Positions 9,331 through 18,929 are shown, numbered from the stretch's first letter. The stretch is 64,000 nucleotides of DNA from Duganella sp. CF517 (GCF_900110275.1 NZ_FODC01000003.1:558001-622000), one strand, 5' to 3'. A program made the numbers and translations. The notes: generated by a model not told the origin, from the sequence alone.

Positions 9331-10176
9331 GTGGACAACTGCGCGCGCATGCAACCGGCGACGCTGTCGGCGCTGATCGCGCTGGTGCGCGAGCACACCG
9401 GCATCGCCATGAGCGACCGCAAAAGCGTGTTGCTCGAGCGGCGCCTGCGGCCGCGGATGCTGGCGCTCGACATCGCCAGCTACCAGGGCTATGTGCAGCG
9501 GGTGCGCGACGACGACGCCGAGGTGGCGCATTTCATCGACCTGGTCACCACCAACGACACGCTGTTTTTCCGCACCCAGCACGTGTGGGACTACGTGGAG
9601 CGCGAGTTCCTGCCGCGCTGGTGGCGCGCACATCCGGACCGCACGCTGACGGTGTGGTCGGCGGCGGCCTCCAGCGGCGAGGAGCTGTACTCGCTGGCCA
9701 TGCTGTGCGACCAGTTCGCGGCGCATGCGCCCGGGTTCCGCTACCGGATACTGGGCACCGACATCTCGCGCCAGATCCTGGCGCAGGCCGGCGCCGGCGA
9801 CTACGCCGGGCGCTCGGTGGAGCGCCTGCTGGCCTCGCACCCGGATTGGGTGGCGAAATATTTCACGGCGCGCGGCGACAGCCTGCGGGTGGTCGACGCG
9901 CTCAAACGGCATGTCACGCTGGCCCAGCATAACCTGCTCAAGCCGCTGCGGCCGCCGTCGCCGTTCACGCATCAACAATTCGACCTCGTGTTCCTGCGTA
10001 ACGTCCTGTTCTATTTCGACCAGGAACACCAACAGGCCGTGCTCCAGCAAGTCCGCCACAGTATGGCGCCCCAAGCCAGGTTGATCCTGGGAGAATCCGA
10101 ATCGATCACAGGCCTCGATACCGCCTGGCAGTTCGAGCGGCCGTTGATCTACACGCTCGATAAGCCACCATCATGA
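9331..10176 (+). CDS. cheR: CheR chemoreceptor glutamate methyltransferase
   Basis: A 281-residue S-adenosylmethionine-dependent methyltransferase that adds methyl groups to receptor glutamates during adaptation. The N-terminal helical domain is followed by the AdoMet site WSAAASSGEELYSLAML and FLRNVLFYFD, equivalent to the usual CRNVxIYF. The GTG at 9331 is taken as start because it follows the receptor stop directly; an in-frame ATG at 9349 is an alternative and neither has a strong ribosome site, so translational coupling is likely. The 3' end overlaps cheD by four bases. Confidence 0.9.
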   Translation: MDNCARMQPATLSALIALVREHTGIAMSDRKSVLLERRLRPRMLALDIASYQGYVQRVRDDDAEVAHFIDLVTTNDTLFFRTQHVWDYVEREFLPRWWRAHPDRTLTVWSAAASSGEELYSLAMLCDQFAAHAPGFRYRILGTDISRQILAQAGAGDYAGRSVERLLASHPDWVAKYFTARGDSLRVVDALKRHVTLAQHNLLKPLRPPSPFTHQQFDLVFLRNVLFYFDQEHQQAVLQQVRHSMAPQARLILGESESITGLDTAWQFERPLIYTLDKPPS

Positions 10177-10748
10177 TCGCACTGCATCCCGCCATCGGCG
10201 ACACCGTCGTCCTGCCCACCCTGGACTGGGACGGCCCCGAGGACATGGCCGGCCGCCTGGCCGGCCCGTTCCGCCACGTCGGCATCGGCGAACTGAAAAT
10301 CGGCGGCCGCACCGAACAATTGAAAGTCCTGTTGGGCTCCTGCGTCGGCATCGCGCTGCTGTGGAAAAAGCGCGGGCGCTGCGGCCTGGCCCATTGCCTG
10401 CTGCCCGAGGCGGCCGTGCCGCAAGCCGAACCGGGCGCCCGCTACGTCAGCCATGCCGTGCCATCGCTGCTGCGCCTGATGGGCGCGACCACCGCCGACT
10501 ACGCCGACATCGTGGTGGTGCTGGCCGGCGGCGGCATGATGCTCGACGCCTGTTCGTCGCGCTTCCAGATCGGCCAGCAAAACGCCGACGCCGCCCGCAA
10601 ATACCTCAAGCTGTACGGCCTGAACGTGCTGGACTGCCGCGTCGGCGGCAAGACCGGCCGCACCCTGGCCGTCGATTGCGCCACCTGCAGCTACCAGATC
10701 GAAGACATCACCGCCCAGCCCCGGGAACGCCACCATGCACATGCTTGA
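10173..10748 (+). CDS. cheD: CheD chemoreceptor glutamine deamidase
   Basis: A 191-residue deamidase that converts receptor glutamines to glutamates. It shows the family's catalytic Cys in GSCVGI (residue 57) and His in GLAHCLLPE (residue 74), and the C-terminal GGKTGR segment. It starts in an ATGA overlap with cheR and overlaps the following cheW by 14 bases, so the four genes form one operon. Confidence 0.9.
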   Translation: MIALHPAIGDTVVLPTLDWDGPEDMAGRLAGPFRHVGIGELKIGGRTEQLKVLLGSCVGIALLWKKRGRCGLAHCLLPEAAVPQAEPGARYVSHAVPSLLRLMGATTADYADIVVVLAGGGMMLDACSSRFQIGQQNADAARKYLKLYGLNVLDCRVGGKTGRTLAVDCATCSYQIEDITAQPRERHHAHA

Positions 10749-12279
10749 ACAACAAACGCCGGCCGCCGCCGGCCCGACCGAACTGTTCGGCTCCTTCGTG
10801 CTGGGCCCCGACGAATTCGCGCTGCCCGCGCTGTGCATCCGCGAAGTGGTCAATTTTCCCGAGAAGATGACCGCGCTGCCGCTGTCGCCGCCGTTTTTGG
10901 AAGGCATGTTCACCTTGCGCGGCAGCGTGATCCCGGTGGTCAACCTGGGGCGCGTGTTCAACCCGGACGCGCCGCCCGCCGAGCCGACGCACAAGATCGC
11001 CATCCTCGATTACGACGGCGTGCTGGTCGGCATCCTGTTCCACGCCACCGGCGAGATCCTGCGCGTGCGCGCCGAGCAGCGCAGCACCCTGAGCTACGCG
11101 TCCGGCGCAAGCCACGGCGTGGTGGCCGGCACCATTTTGCTCGAGGACGGCGCGCGGCTGTTGCAGGTCCTCGATCCGGCCGCGCTGGCGCGCATCGAAA
11201 ACGTGCCGCAGGTGCTGGCGCTGCAAGGCGCGGGCCGCCAGGCGGCCCGCCGGCACCAGGGCGAGCGGCGCCAGTGCGTCAGCTTCCGCGTCGGCAGCTC
11301 GTCGTTCGCGCTGGAGATGGGCGCGATCCAGGAAATCATCCGCGTGCCGGAGATCCAGGCCTCGGTGCTCAACAGCGCATTGTGCCTGGGCCGCATCAAC
11401 TTCCGTGGCAGCCCGGTGGCGGTGGTGTGCTTCCACACCTTGCTCACGCCGGGCGCCGCCAGCGCCGCGCCGCCGGGCGCGCGCGCCGTCCTGCCCGACC
11501 AGCGCGTGGTGATCGCCCGCATCGACGACGCCACCATCGGTTTCCTGGTCGATTCGGTCGACAACATCGTCAACTTCTTCAACGAAGAAATCATGCCGAT
11601 CCCGATGCTGGGCAAAACGCGCGCCGGCATGTTCGGCGGCTGCATCTCCAAGCCGGACCTGGGCGACATCATCCTGCTGGAGCCGCGCCAGATCCTGTCG
11701 AGCGCCGAGATCGTGGCGATGCGCGTCGGCCACGCCAACCTGTATCCGAAGGACGAGGCGGGCGCCGCCGGCCCGGACGGCGGCCACGCGCGCCGCAACC
11801 AGCGCCAGGTCTACATCACCTTCGCGCTGGAGAACACGTACGCGGTCGAGATCAAGCAGGTGCGCGAGATCATCGACTATTCCGACGCCGTCACCCACGC
11901 GCCGGGCATGCCGCCGTTCATGCGCGGCATGCTCAACCTGCGCCAGCAGATGATCAGCGTGATCGACCTGCGCCAGCTGTACCAGATGGCGCCGGCGGCG
12001 CCGACCGGCCAGGCCAAGATCCTCGTCATCGAGCGCGGCCAGGACCGCTACGGCTTGCTGGTCGACGCCGTCGAGAACATCATGACCGTCCACGACAACC
12101 GCCGCTTCACCGCGCCCAAGATGATGCGCAACACCAGCGTCAACGACGGCCCGCGCGGCGAGATGGAAGAAGTGATCGACATCGAAGGCGAAGGCGACAG
12201 CCACAAGACGCTCAGCGTGTTCGAATGCGACCGCCTGCTGCAGCGTCTGGCGCGCGAGATGCCGGCACTGGCGGCTTGA
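10735..12279 (+). CDS. Triple-CheW-domain chemotaxis adaptor
   Basis: A 514-residue protein made of three CheW-like domains (about residues 12-165, 175-325 and 350-505), with no kinase or receiver part. Each carries the CheW pattern FxLxxxxFALxxxxIREV...F..GMxxLRGxVIPVV, e.g. EGMFTLRGSVIPVVNLG and RGMLNLRQQMISVIDLR. CheW normally bridges receptors to the CheA kinase; a three-domain adaptor may join several receptors or replace the array scaffold (inference). The ATG at 10735 overlaps cheD; an ATG at 10741 is also possible. Confidence 0.85.
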   Translation: MHMLEQQTPAAAGPTELFGSFVLGPDEFALPALCIREVVNFPEKMTALPLSPPFLEGMFTLRGSVIPVVNLGRVFNPDAPPAEPTHKIAILDYDGVLVGILFHATGEILRVRAEQRSTLSYASGASHGVVAGTILLEDGARLLQVLDPAALARIENVPQVLALQGAGRQAARRHQGERRQCVSFRVGSSSFALEMGAIQEIIRVPEIQASVLNSALCLGRINFRGSPVAVVCFHTLLTPGAASAAPPGARAVLPDQRVVIARIDDATIGFLVDSVDNIVNFFNEEIMPIPMLGKTRAGMFGGCISKPDLGDIILLEPRQILSSAEIVAMRVGHANLYPKDEAGAAGPDGGHARRNQRQVYITFALENTYAVEIKQVREIIDYSDAVTHAPGMPPFMRGMLNLRQQMISVIDLRQLYQMAPAAPTGQAKILVIERGQDRYGLLVDAVENIMTVHDNRRFTAPKMMRNTSVNDGPRGEMEEVIDIEGEGDSHKTLSVFECDRLLQRLAREMPALAA

Positions 12280-12344
12280 TACGGCGTCGGGTAAAGTGGC
12301 GGGGTGCCGGCGACCGCCGGTTCCGTCTTTTATCGAGGTTCTTC

Positions 12345-13040
12345 ATGTCCGCCGCCACGTCCCTTCGCGCCATCGCCCTGCTCCCGCTGGGACTGATCGC
12401 CGCCAGCGCCTTCGCCATCTCCCTGTCCGATCTCAGCAACAAGGACGCCACCGGCGGCCTGAAGGCGGCGCTGGAGCAAGGCTCGAGCCTGGCCGTCGCC
12501 AAGCTGGGCGCCGAGAACGGCTTCCTGAACAATGAAAAGGTCCGCATCCAGCTGCCGAAAATCCTCGAGCAGGCGCGTCCGCTGCTGCAAATGACCGGCA
12601 AGGGCCGGAAACTCGACGAACTGGTGGTACAGATGAACCATGCCGCCGAAGCGGCCGTGCCGATGGCCAAGCCGTTGTTGATCGATGCGGTCAAGTCGAT
12701 GAGCGTGACCGACGCCAAGAACATCCTGACGGGCGGCCAGACGTCGGTCACCGATTTCTTCCGCGAGAAGACATCGGCCAGGTTGGCGGTGCAATTCCTG
12801 CCGATCGTGAAAAAGGTCACGGACCGCTCCAAACTGTCGACCCAATACAATTCCACGATGGCGATGGCGCCGACCATGGGCCTGGTGTCGGAAGATCAGC
12901 GAACGGTCGAAGGTTATGTGACCAAGCGCGCGCTCGACGGGCTGTACACGATGATCGGCGAGGAAGAGAAAGCCATCCGTGCCGATCCGCTGGGGGCCGG
13001 CAGCAAGCTGATTGGCAAGGTGTTTGGCGCGATCAAGTAG
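12345..13040 (+). CDS. DUF4197 domain-containing exported protein
   Basis: A 231-residue protein with an N-terminal signal (LLPLGLIAASAFA) followed by the DUF4197 pattern: LSDLSNKDATGGLKAALEQG near the mature start and KNILTGGQTSVTDFFREKT in the middle. The biochemical role of this family is unknown. GAGG lies six bases before the ATG at 12345. The same frame stays open for 1.5 kb upstream, under the cheW-like gene, but that part is not coding. Confidence 0.85.
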   Translation: MSAATSLRAIALLPLGLIAASAFAISLSDLSNKDATGGLKAALEQGSSLAVAKLGAENGFLNNEKVRIQLPKILEQARPLLQMTGKGRKLDELVVQMNHAAEAAVPMAKPLLIDAVKSMSVTDAKNILTGGQTSVTDFFREKTSARLAVQFLPIVKKVTDRSKLSTQYNSTMAMAPTMGLVSEDQRTVEGYVTKRALDGLYTMIGEEEKAIRADPLGAGSKLIGKVFGAIK

Positions 13041-13133
13041 GGCGGCATGCGCCGCCCCGCTCTCGTACATCGTGCAGCGTACATCGCGCCTGAGTTCCGC
13101 CCGGCGGATCATCCGCGGGCGCGCTTGATGACA

Positions 13134-13634
13134 TCAGTTTCTGTTTTTAAAGTTGATGCGGCCGCTTAGTTTCATCGTGCCTTGGCCGGTGCTGATGTCT
13201 TCCGAGCCGGTCATGTTGCCGCCGCCGCTGGCCCTGCTGAATTTTCCCGTGCCGCCAGTCACTTGGAACGTAGCGCCGCTAAATACGAAATTCGACCCTA
13301 CGCCGGTCGGCACGAACTGGCCGCTGTAGTCGGCGAAGATCTGGTCGCCGGCGACTGTGAGGACAATCAGCTTGCCGGCGCTGAACGTAAACAACGGACC
13401 GTTTTGAGTGATGCAATCGCTGGAGATGAAGGCCACCGGACCGGTCAGGGCGCCTTCGCCACGCCCGATGATCACGCCGCCGAACTTGGACGGACAGCGC
13501 AGCGACGGGCCAGGGGTCTCCGTCAGTACGCCGCTGATTTCCATTGGCATAGTAACGAAGGAATCAGCCATCGACGCGTTGGAAATAGCGAGCCAAAGGG
13601 CGCCGGCAGCGGCGCGCAGGAGCAATGTATTCAT
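13134..13634 (-). CDS. Hypothetical exported beta-rich protein
   Basis: About 166 residues. A signal peptide (NTLLLRAAAGALWLAISNA) is followed by a Gly/Thr-rich, strand-rich body containing TFQVTGGTGKFSRASGGG and a closing KLSGRINFKNR, a pattern seen in small secreted beta-barrel-like proteins. Two Cys could form a disulfide. I do not recognise a function. I start at ATG 13634; a TTG at 13664 is in frame but would place ten residues before the signal peptide. Confidence 0.65.
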   Translation of the reverse strand: MNTLLLRAAAGALWLAISNASMADSFVTMPMEISGVLTETPGPSLRCPSKFGGVIIGRGEGALTGPVAFISSDCITQNGPLFTFSAGKLIVLTVAGDQIFADYSGQFVPTGVGSNFVFSGATFQVTGGTGKFSRASGGGNMTGSEDISTGQGTMKLSGRINFKNRN

Positions 13635-13922
13635 CGGGAATCTTTCGGGAGGGGGAATTCCCAATCATAAGACTTCATTATAAAAATGACAATCAAGCAT
13701 TGCCATTTTGTTGTTATTCCGCTCATCTTCCCACTCGTTCCCTACCCCTAAACCCGCTTGCCGCAATTCATGCACGGGTCGCCGCAAACGACTCGACCGC
13801 CGCCATGCCATCATCTAGAGTGAACGCTTTCCTGCTTCTGGACCTTCCATGACCGTATTGCTTTCCATCCGCTGGATGACTGATACGCTACAATTGCAGA
13901 ATTGCATTTCTGGAAACCCAGC

Positions 13923-14336
13923 GTGAAAGTCGAAACCCCTCTTCTCGTTCCCGTGCTGGCCGCATTGCCGGTCTCGGCCTGCATGGTCATTCTGGGCCTG
14001 CCGGCCGCCAGCGATCACTATATCGTCGCCTTTCGTACGCTGTTTCTGGTCGCTTGCCTGCTATGGCTGGTTCCGCTGACCTTGCTTCAGCGGGCCATGT
14101 GGCGCCGCGATTGGTCCTGGCTGCGCATGGGCTCGATACTGCTGGCAACCACTTACGCCATGGATGACATGATTGCCGAACTGCGTACGCTGACCAACCG
14201 CGACGCCATGCTGCGCTTGCGCGATGGCAGCGAACTGCGTGCCAGCCGCTGCTACATGCCGGCGCTGACGGAAGCGCTGCGGCACCTCAACGCAAAAAAA
14301 TCGATTCGTAGTCCGACCTGGAGGCATGTATGTTAA
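13923..14336 (+). CDS. Small membrane protein, possibly a broken LytS/LytTR remnant
   Basis: About 137 residues. Two or three hydrophobic helices occupy residues 5-80, and the tail LRDGSELRASRCYMPAL resembles the end of a LytTR DNA-binding domain (inference from the pattern only). That domain is otherwise missing, so this may be a deletion product of a membrane sensor and its regulator. GTG 13923 with GGAAA upstream is preferred; a TTG at 13902 is also in frame. It overlaps the next gene by seven bases. Confidence 0.5.
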   Translation: MKVETPLLVPVLAALPVSACMVILGLPAASDHYIVAFRTLFLVACLLWLVPLTLLQRAMWRRDWSWLRMGSILLATTYAMDDMIAELRTLTNRDAMLRLRDGSELRASRCYMPALTEALRHLNAKKSIRSPTWRHVC

Positions 14337-15424
14337 GTAGCAAGAAGCTGGTTGTGTCTGGTGTGCTGGGTGCGCTGTTATCTTTTCCCGTCTTCGCGGC
14401 GGAAGACACCCCGTTGAACGCGGCTGATCGCGCTGCGATCGTGCAGACATTGGCCGCGAAAATCAACGCGAATTACATCGATCCGACGAAGGCCGGTTCC
14501 ATCGGCACTGCGATCATCCGGAAAAATTCGGAGGGAGGCTATACGTCCGCCGTCGGCGCGACGGCATTCAGTGCCGCGTTGAAGCAGGACTTACGCGAAT
14601 TCAGCGGCGACATGCATTTTGGCGCCGGGCGTTATGAGGGCTTCAACGAGTCCAGCGGTCCCGAGGAGGCGCCAAGCCGCGCCGTGATAGACGAACGGCG
14701 TAACGCGGCCGCGCGGCGCGGCTACGAGATCGAGAAAATCGAACGCCTTCCCGGCAATATCGGCTACATCGAGTTGCGCCGCTTCGCCGGCGTGGAATAC
14801 GTCGGCGCGGCGTATGCGGCGGCGCTATCGCTGCTGTCGGGAACGGATGCGCTGATCCTCGACCTGCGCCGCAACGGCGGCGGCGATCCGGCCAGCGTGG
14901 CTTACCTGATGAGTCATTTCCTCCCGGCGGGCGACCTGCGGCACCTGAACGATATTTATGATCGCCAGACCGACACGACGCGCCAGATCTGGACCGTGCC
15001 GACGTTTGCGCAGCGTTACGAGAAGCCGGTATATGTGCTGATCTCGGCTCGAACAGGTTCCGCCGCGGAGGACTGCGCCTATAATTTTCAGGCGCTGAAG
15101 CGTGGCACCCTGGTTGGCGAAACCACCCTCGGCGCTTCCAATCCCAATAATTGGTTCAGCGTGGGACACGACATCGCGGTCTCGATCCCGACGGCGCGCG
15201 TGACCAATTTCATCACTAAAACCAACTGGGAAAATGTCGGCGTGAAACCGGACGTCGCCGTGCCCGCGGCGCAGGCGCTGCAGTGGGCACATGTCGCGAT
15301 CCTGCGCGATTTGGTGTCCGCCGTTAAGACCGATAACGAGCGCACGGAACTGCGACGCCTTCTCACCATGGCGGAGAAGGGAGAAACGGAAAAGCCCGAC
15401 TATACCCGCAAACGCGAGCGTTGA
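14330..15424 (+). CDS. S41-family peptidase, exported
   Basis: A 364-residue serine peptidase of the tail-specific/IRBP-like S41 group. The signal peptide is LVVSGVLGALLSFPVFA. The core has GYIELRRFAG, LILDLRRNGGGDPASVAYL and ARTGSAAEDCAYNFQALK, in which the Ser of GSAAED is the likely nucleophile, then GETTLGASNP. No PDZ domain is evident, so it is nearer the IRBP-like subgroup than to CtpA. GGAGG lies six bases before ATG 14330. Substrate unknown. Confidence 0.85.
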   Translation: MLSSKKLVVSGVLGALLSFPVFAAEDTPLNAADRAAIVQTLAAKINANYIDPTKAGSIGTAIIRKNSEGGYTSAVGATAFSAALKQDLREFSGDMHFGAGRYEGFNESSGPEEAPSRAVIDERRNAAARRGYEIEKIERLPGNIGYIELRRFAGVEYVGAAYAAALSLLSGTDALILDLRRNGGGDPASVAYLMSHFLPAGDLRHLNDIYDRQTDTTRQIWTVPTFAQRYEKPVYVLISARTGSAAEDCAYNFQALKRGTLVGETTLGASNPNNWFSVGHDIAVSIPTARVTNFITKTNWENVGVKPDVAVPAAQALQWAHVAILRDLVSAVKTDNERTELRRLLTMAEKGETEKPDYTRKRER

Positions 15425-15468
15425 TTGACCGGCCTTGACATCCTCGAAGCCGTCAAGACCGACGGCTT

Positions 15469-15708
15469 CTAAGGGAAGGTCAAATCCATGCCGAGCATCC
15501 TGACGACGATGAACGTGACCAGTCCCAGCCCGAGCAGCGACGCCACGAACACTGCGGCCACCGTGCCGCCGGCGCGCAGCACCGCGCGCGTCTCTTTCTT
15601 CCTTCCCTTCTTGCCCTGATCGTAATGCCATTTGATGGCGTAGAACATTCCCGTGCCGAGCACGAAAACCTTGAAGATAACGAAGACTATCGGGATCCAA
15701 TCCGTCAT
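15469..15708 (-). CDS. Small two-helix membrane protein
   Basis: 79 residues with a hydrophobic helix at about 4-24 (IPIVFVIFKVFVLGTGMFY), a basic cytoplasmic-looking loop (DQGKKGRKKE) and a second helix at about 48-72. It is divergent from the MocR-type regulator, with a 102-base gap. AGGA precedes ATG 15708. I do not recognise the family. Confidence 0.6.
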   Translation of the reverse strand: MTDWIPIVFVIFKVFVLGTGMFYAIKWHYDQGKKGRKKETRAVLRAGGTVAAVFVASLLGLGLVTFIVVRMLGMDLTFP

Positions 15709-15810
15709 TTTGAGTATTTCCTGGCTGTTACTTGACACTAAGTGGAAGTGCGCGTTGCCGCACGTTATGATGCATACTACTTTAAAACAATTTCCATACA
15801 TCGAGACAAA

Positions 15811-17211
15811 GTGTCCCAGTTGAAAACCATACAAGGCGACGATGTACCGGTCTGGTTGCCGCGATTGGCGGCGCACGGCGGCCCGCGTTTTTTGCAGATC
15901 GCGGACGCGTTGCAGGCGGCGGTGCTCAATGGAGCGCTGAAACCGGGTGACCGCCTGCCTCCGCAGCGCCAGTTGGCGGGCCAGCTGGACGTCGACCTGA
16001 CGACGGTCACGCGCGCCTACGATGAAGCCAGGCGCCGCAACTTGCTCGAGGGCCGTGGCGCCCGCGGCACTTATGTCGCGGCGCCGAAAGTCGAGTTGAC
16101 TTCGATCCTCGACCTAAGCATGAATACGCCGCCACCGCCGGCCGGCGTGGACTTCGACGACATGCTGAAGCAAGGTTTATCCCAAGTACTGATGCGGGCG
16201 GATACGGATTTGCTGATGGGTTACCACCTGGGCGGCGGGAGCGACTCCGACCGCAAGGCCGGCGCCAGGTGGCTGGCGCCGATGTTCGGACACCTGGATG
16301 CTCGACAGATTGTCGTCTGTCCGGGTGCGCAAGCGGCGATCGCCGCGTTGATGCTTGCGCTGACGGAGCCCGGCGATGTGATCCTGGCGGAGCCCAGCAC
16401 CTATCCCGGCTTGCTTGCGGCGGCGGCCCAATTCGGCCGGCACATCGTCGCGGTGGAAGCGGACCAGCACGGGATGGTGCCCGGGTTATTTGAGGAAGCG
16501 TGCCGCCGGCACAAGCCCGGGCTGGTCTACCTCAACCCGACATTGCAGAATCCAACCGCCATCACCATTCCCGCAAGCCGGCGCAAGGAGCTGGCCGGCA
16601 TCGCGAAGCGCTGCGCTGTGCGCATCGTCGAGGACGATCCCTACTGGCTGCTTGCCGATGCCCCGCCGCCACCGATCGCCACGTTCGCCCCGGAACAGGT
16701 GTTCTACATTTCCACGCTGTCGAAGTGCCTGACACCCGGCTTGCGCGTCGCCTTCGTGCTGGTACGCGACGCTGGCGAACGCGGACGCTTCCTGGCCGCG
16801 CTCAGGTCATTTGCGCTGATGGCCGCGCCTCTGACGGCCGCGCTGGCCACCCAGTGGATACTCGACGGTTCGGCCGACCAATTGATGCAAGGCGTACGCA
16901 ACGAGGCGCGCCTGCGCCACCGGATGGCGCGGGATATTCTGGCGGGCCGCTACAGCGGCGCCGGCGACGGCCTGCACGTGTGGCTTGAGCTGCCGGCCTA
17001 CTGGAACTCCCCGCAGCTTGCGCGCGCAGCGGACAGCGAAGGCATCGCCGTCACGCCGGCGGAGGTATTCGCCACAGGCAGCGTTTCCGTTAACGCGATT
17101 CGAATCTGTTTGGGTAGCATCAAGGACCGTGGCCGCTTGCAAGCGGGTCTTCAACGGCTGTCCCATTTGCTTGCGCGGCGACCCGACTCGTTCAGCACTG
17201 CCGTGGTTTAG
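15811..17211 (+). CDS. MocR-type regulator (GntR HTH fused to aminotransferase domain)
   Basis: About 466 residues. A GntR winged helix (residues 15-85: LKPGDRLPPQRQLAGQLDVD, TTVTRAYDEARRRNLLEG) is fused to a fold-type I aminotransferase domain that holds pyridoxal phosphate; the Schiff-base Lys is in YISTLSKCLTPGLRVAF. Proteins of this class usually sense PLP or an amino compound and act on a divergent gene, here the small membrane protein. The frame is open to a GTG at 15742; I choose GTG 15811 because the HTH begins soon after, but the start is uncertain. Confidence 0.85.
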   Translation: MSQLKTIQGDDVPVWLPRLAAHGGPRFLQIADALQAAVLNGALKPGDRLPPQRQLAGQLDVDLTTVTRAYDEARRRNLLEGRGARGTYVAAPKVELTSILDLSMNTPPPPAGVDFDDMLKQGLSQVLMRADTDLLMGYHLGGGSDSDRKAGARWLAPMFGHLDARQIVVCPGAQAAIAALMLALTEPGDVILAEPSTYPGLLAAAAQFGRHIVAVEADQHGMVPGLFEEACRRHKPGLVYLNPTLQNPTAITIPASRRKELAGIAKRCAVRIVEDDPYWLLADAPPPPIATFAPEQVFYISTLSKCLTPGLRVAFVLVRDAGERGRFLAALRSFALMAAPLTAALATQWILDGSADQLMQGVRNEARLRHRMARDILAGRYSGAGDGLHVWLELPAYWNSPQLARAADSEGIAVTPAEVFATGSVSVNAIRICLGSIKDRGRLQAGLQRLSHLLARRPDSFSTAVV

Positions 17212-17255
17212 TGGTTTGGGAACCCCGTGCGTCACGCGTGCGCTCTCTCGACAAC

Positions 17256-18929
17256 TCAAACCGTCGGCAACTTGTAGTCCCTGTACTGCTCGCGCAGCTT
17301 GTTTTTCTGGATTTTGCCGGTACCGCCGACGGGTAGGGCTTCGGCGAATACAACGTCGTCCGGCAACCACCATTTGGCCACCTTGCCCGTGAAGTGCGCG
17401 AGCAGCTCGTCGCGGCTCACCTGCTGCCCCGGCCGCAACACCACCACCAGCAAAGGGCGCTCATCCCACTTCGGATGCGCCACGCCGATGCACGCCGCCT
17501 GCATTACCGCCGGATGCGCCATGGCGACGTTTTCCAGGTCGATGGTGCCGATCCACTCGCCGCCGGATTTGATCACGTCCTTGCTACGATCGGTGATCTG
17601 CATGAAGCCGTCGGCGTCGATGGTGGCCACGTCGCCGGTCGGGAACCAGCCGTCCTCCAGCACGTCGCCACCCTCGTGCTTGAAGTAGCTCGCCAGCACC
17701 CATGGCCCTTTGACCAGCAAATGCCCGTAACTGACGCCATCCCACGGCAATTCCTTGTCATCGTCGTCCACGATCTTCATGTCCACGCCGAAAATCGCGT
17801 GCCCCTGCTTTTGCAGGATGGCGCGCTGCTGTTCCTTCGGCAGTTCGGTGTGCTTGCTGAGCAAGCCGCCGGTGGTGCCGAGCGGCGACATTTCCGTCAT
17901 GCCCCAGCCGTGGATGACCTCGACGCCGAAGTCGTCGATCAAGGTGTTCATCATCGCCGGCGGGCAGGCCGAGCCGCCGATCACGGTGCGGCGGAAGGTC
18001 GAGAACTTGAGCTTGTTTTGCAGCGCATAATTGATCAGCCCCAGCCAAACGGTCGGCACGCCGGCCGAGAACGTCACGCGCTCGCTCTCGAACAGCTCGT
18101 AGACCGATTTGCCGTCCAGCGCGGCGCCGGGGAACACCATCTTGGCGCCCGACAGCGGCACCGAGTACGGCAGTCCCCAGGCGTTGACGTGAAACATCGG
18201 CACGACCGGCATCACCACGTCGCGGGAGGAGACGTTGAGCGCGTTCGGCATCGCCGACGCGTAGGCGTGCAGCACCGTCGAGCGGTGCGAATACAGCGCG
18301 CCCTTCGGATTGCCGGTGGTGCCGGAGGTGTAGCACAAGGTGGCGGCCGTGTTCTCGTCGAATTGCGGCCAGGCGTAGTCGTCCGAGTGGCCGTTGATCA
18401 GGTCTTCGTAGCACAGCAGATTGGGGATGTTGGTAGCGGCCGGCATGCGGTCGGCGTCGCCCAGCAGGATGAAGCCCTTGACCGTCTTGCAATGGGGCGC
18501 GATGGCCTCAACTAGGGGCAGGAAACAGAAATCGAACAGCAGATACTGGTCCTCGGCGTGGTTGCAGATGTAGGCCAGTTGTTCCGGATGCAGACGCGGA
18601 TTGATTGTGTGCAAGACGGCGCCGGAACCGGAGACGCCGTAGTACGCTTCCAGATGGCGGTAGCCGTTCCATGCCAGCGTGGCCACCCGCTCGCCCTGTG
18701 CCACGCCGAGCCCGTGCAGCGCGTTGGCCAGCCGTTTGGCGCGCCGGTGGCATTCGCGGAAGGTGTAGCGGTGCAGGTCGCCCTCCACCCGCCGCGAGAC
18801 GATTTCGCTGCCACCGTAGTGTCGGGCGGCAAATTCGATGATGCTGGAGATCAGCAAGGGCTGGCTCATCATTTGCCCCATCAACGGCGCCGGGGCAGCC
18901 GCTGGATTCTCCGAACGATTGAATTGCAT
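17256..18929 (-). CDS. Acyl-CoA ligase (AMP-forming, AlkK/DmdB-like)
   Basis: A 557-residue adenylate-forming enzyme that activates a medium- or long-chain fatty acid or related acid to its CoA thioester. Motifs are in order: CYTSGTTGNPKGALYSH (phosphate loop), HGWGMTEMSPLGT, DGWFPTGDVATID, and GGTGKIQKNKLREQY with the catalytic Lys. The N-terminus (MSQPLLISSIIEFAARHYG) fits the AlkK/DmdB branch. ATG 18929 has GGAG seven bases upstream; the frame is open to 18983. The gene stands alone and ends tail-to-tail with the MocR gene. Confidence 0.9.
   Translation of the reverse strand: MQFNRSENPAAAPAPLMGQMMSQPLLISSIIEFAARHYGGSEIVSRRVEGDLHRYTFRECHRRAKRLANALHGLGVAQGERVATLAWNGYRHLEAYYGVSGSGAVLHTINPRLHPEQLAYICNHAEDQYLLFDFCFLPLVEAIAPHCKTVKGFILLGDADRMPAATNIPNLLCYEDLINGHSDDYAWPQFDENTAATLCYTSGTTGNPKGALYSHRSTVLHAYASAMPNALNVSSRDVVMPVVPMFHVNAWGLPYSVPLSGAKMVFPGAALDGKSVYELFESERVTFSAGVPTVWLGLINYALQNKLKFSTFRRTVIGGSACPPAMMNTLIDDFGVEVIHGWGMTEMSPLGTTGGLLSKHTELPKEQQRAILQKQGHAIFGVDMKIVDDDDKELPWDGVSYGHLLVKGPWVLASYFKHEGGDVLEDGWFPTGDVATIDADGFMQITDRSKDVIKSGGEWIGTIDLENVAMAHPAVMQAACIGVAHPKWDERPLLVVVLRPGQQVSRDELLAHFTGKVAKWWLPDDVVFAEALPVGGTGKIQKNKLREQYRDYKLPTV

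Noticed and set aside
10833..13040. Apparent 735-residue fusion ending in DUF4197
   Set aside because: The first 500 codons are out-of-frame cheW-like sequence; the DUF4197 gene has its own ATG, ribosome site and signal peptide at 12345.
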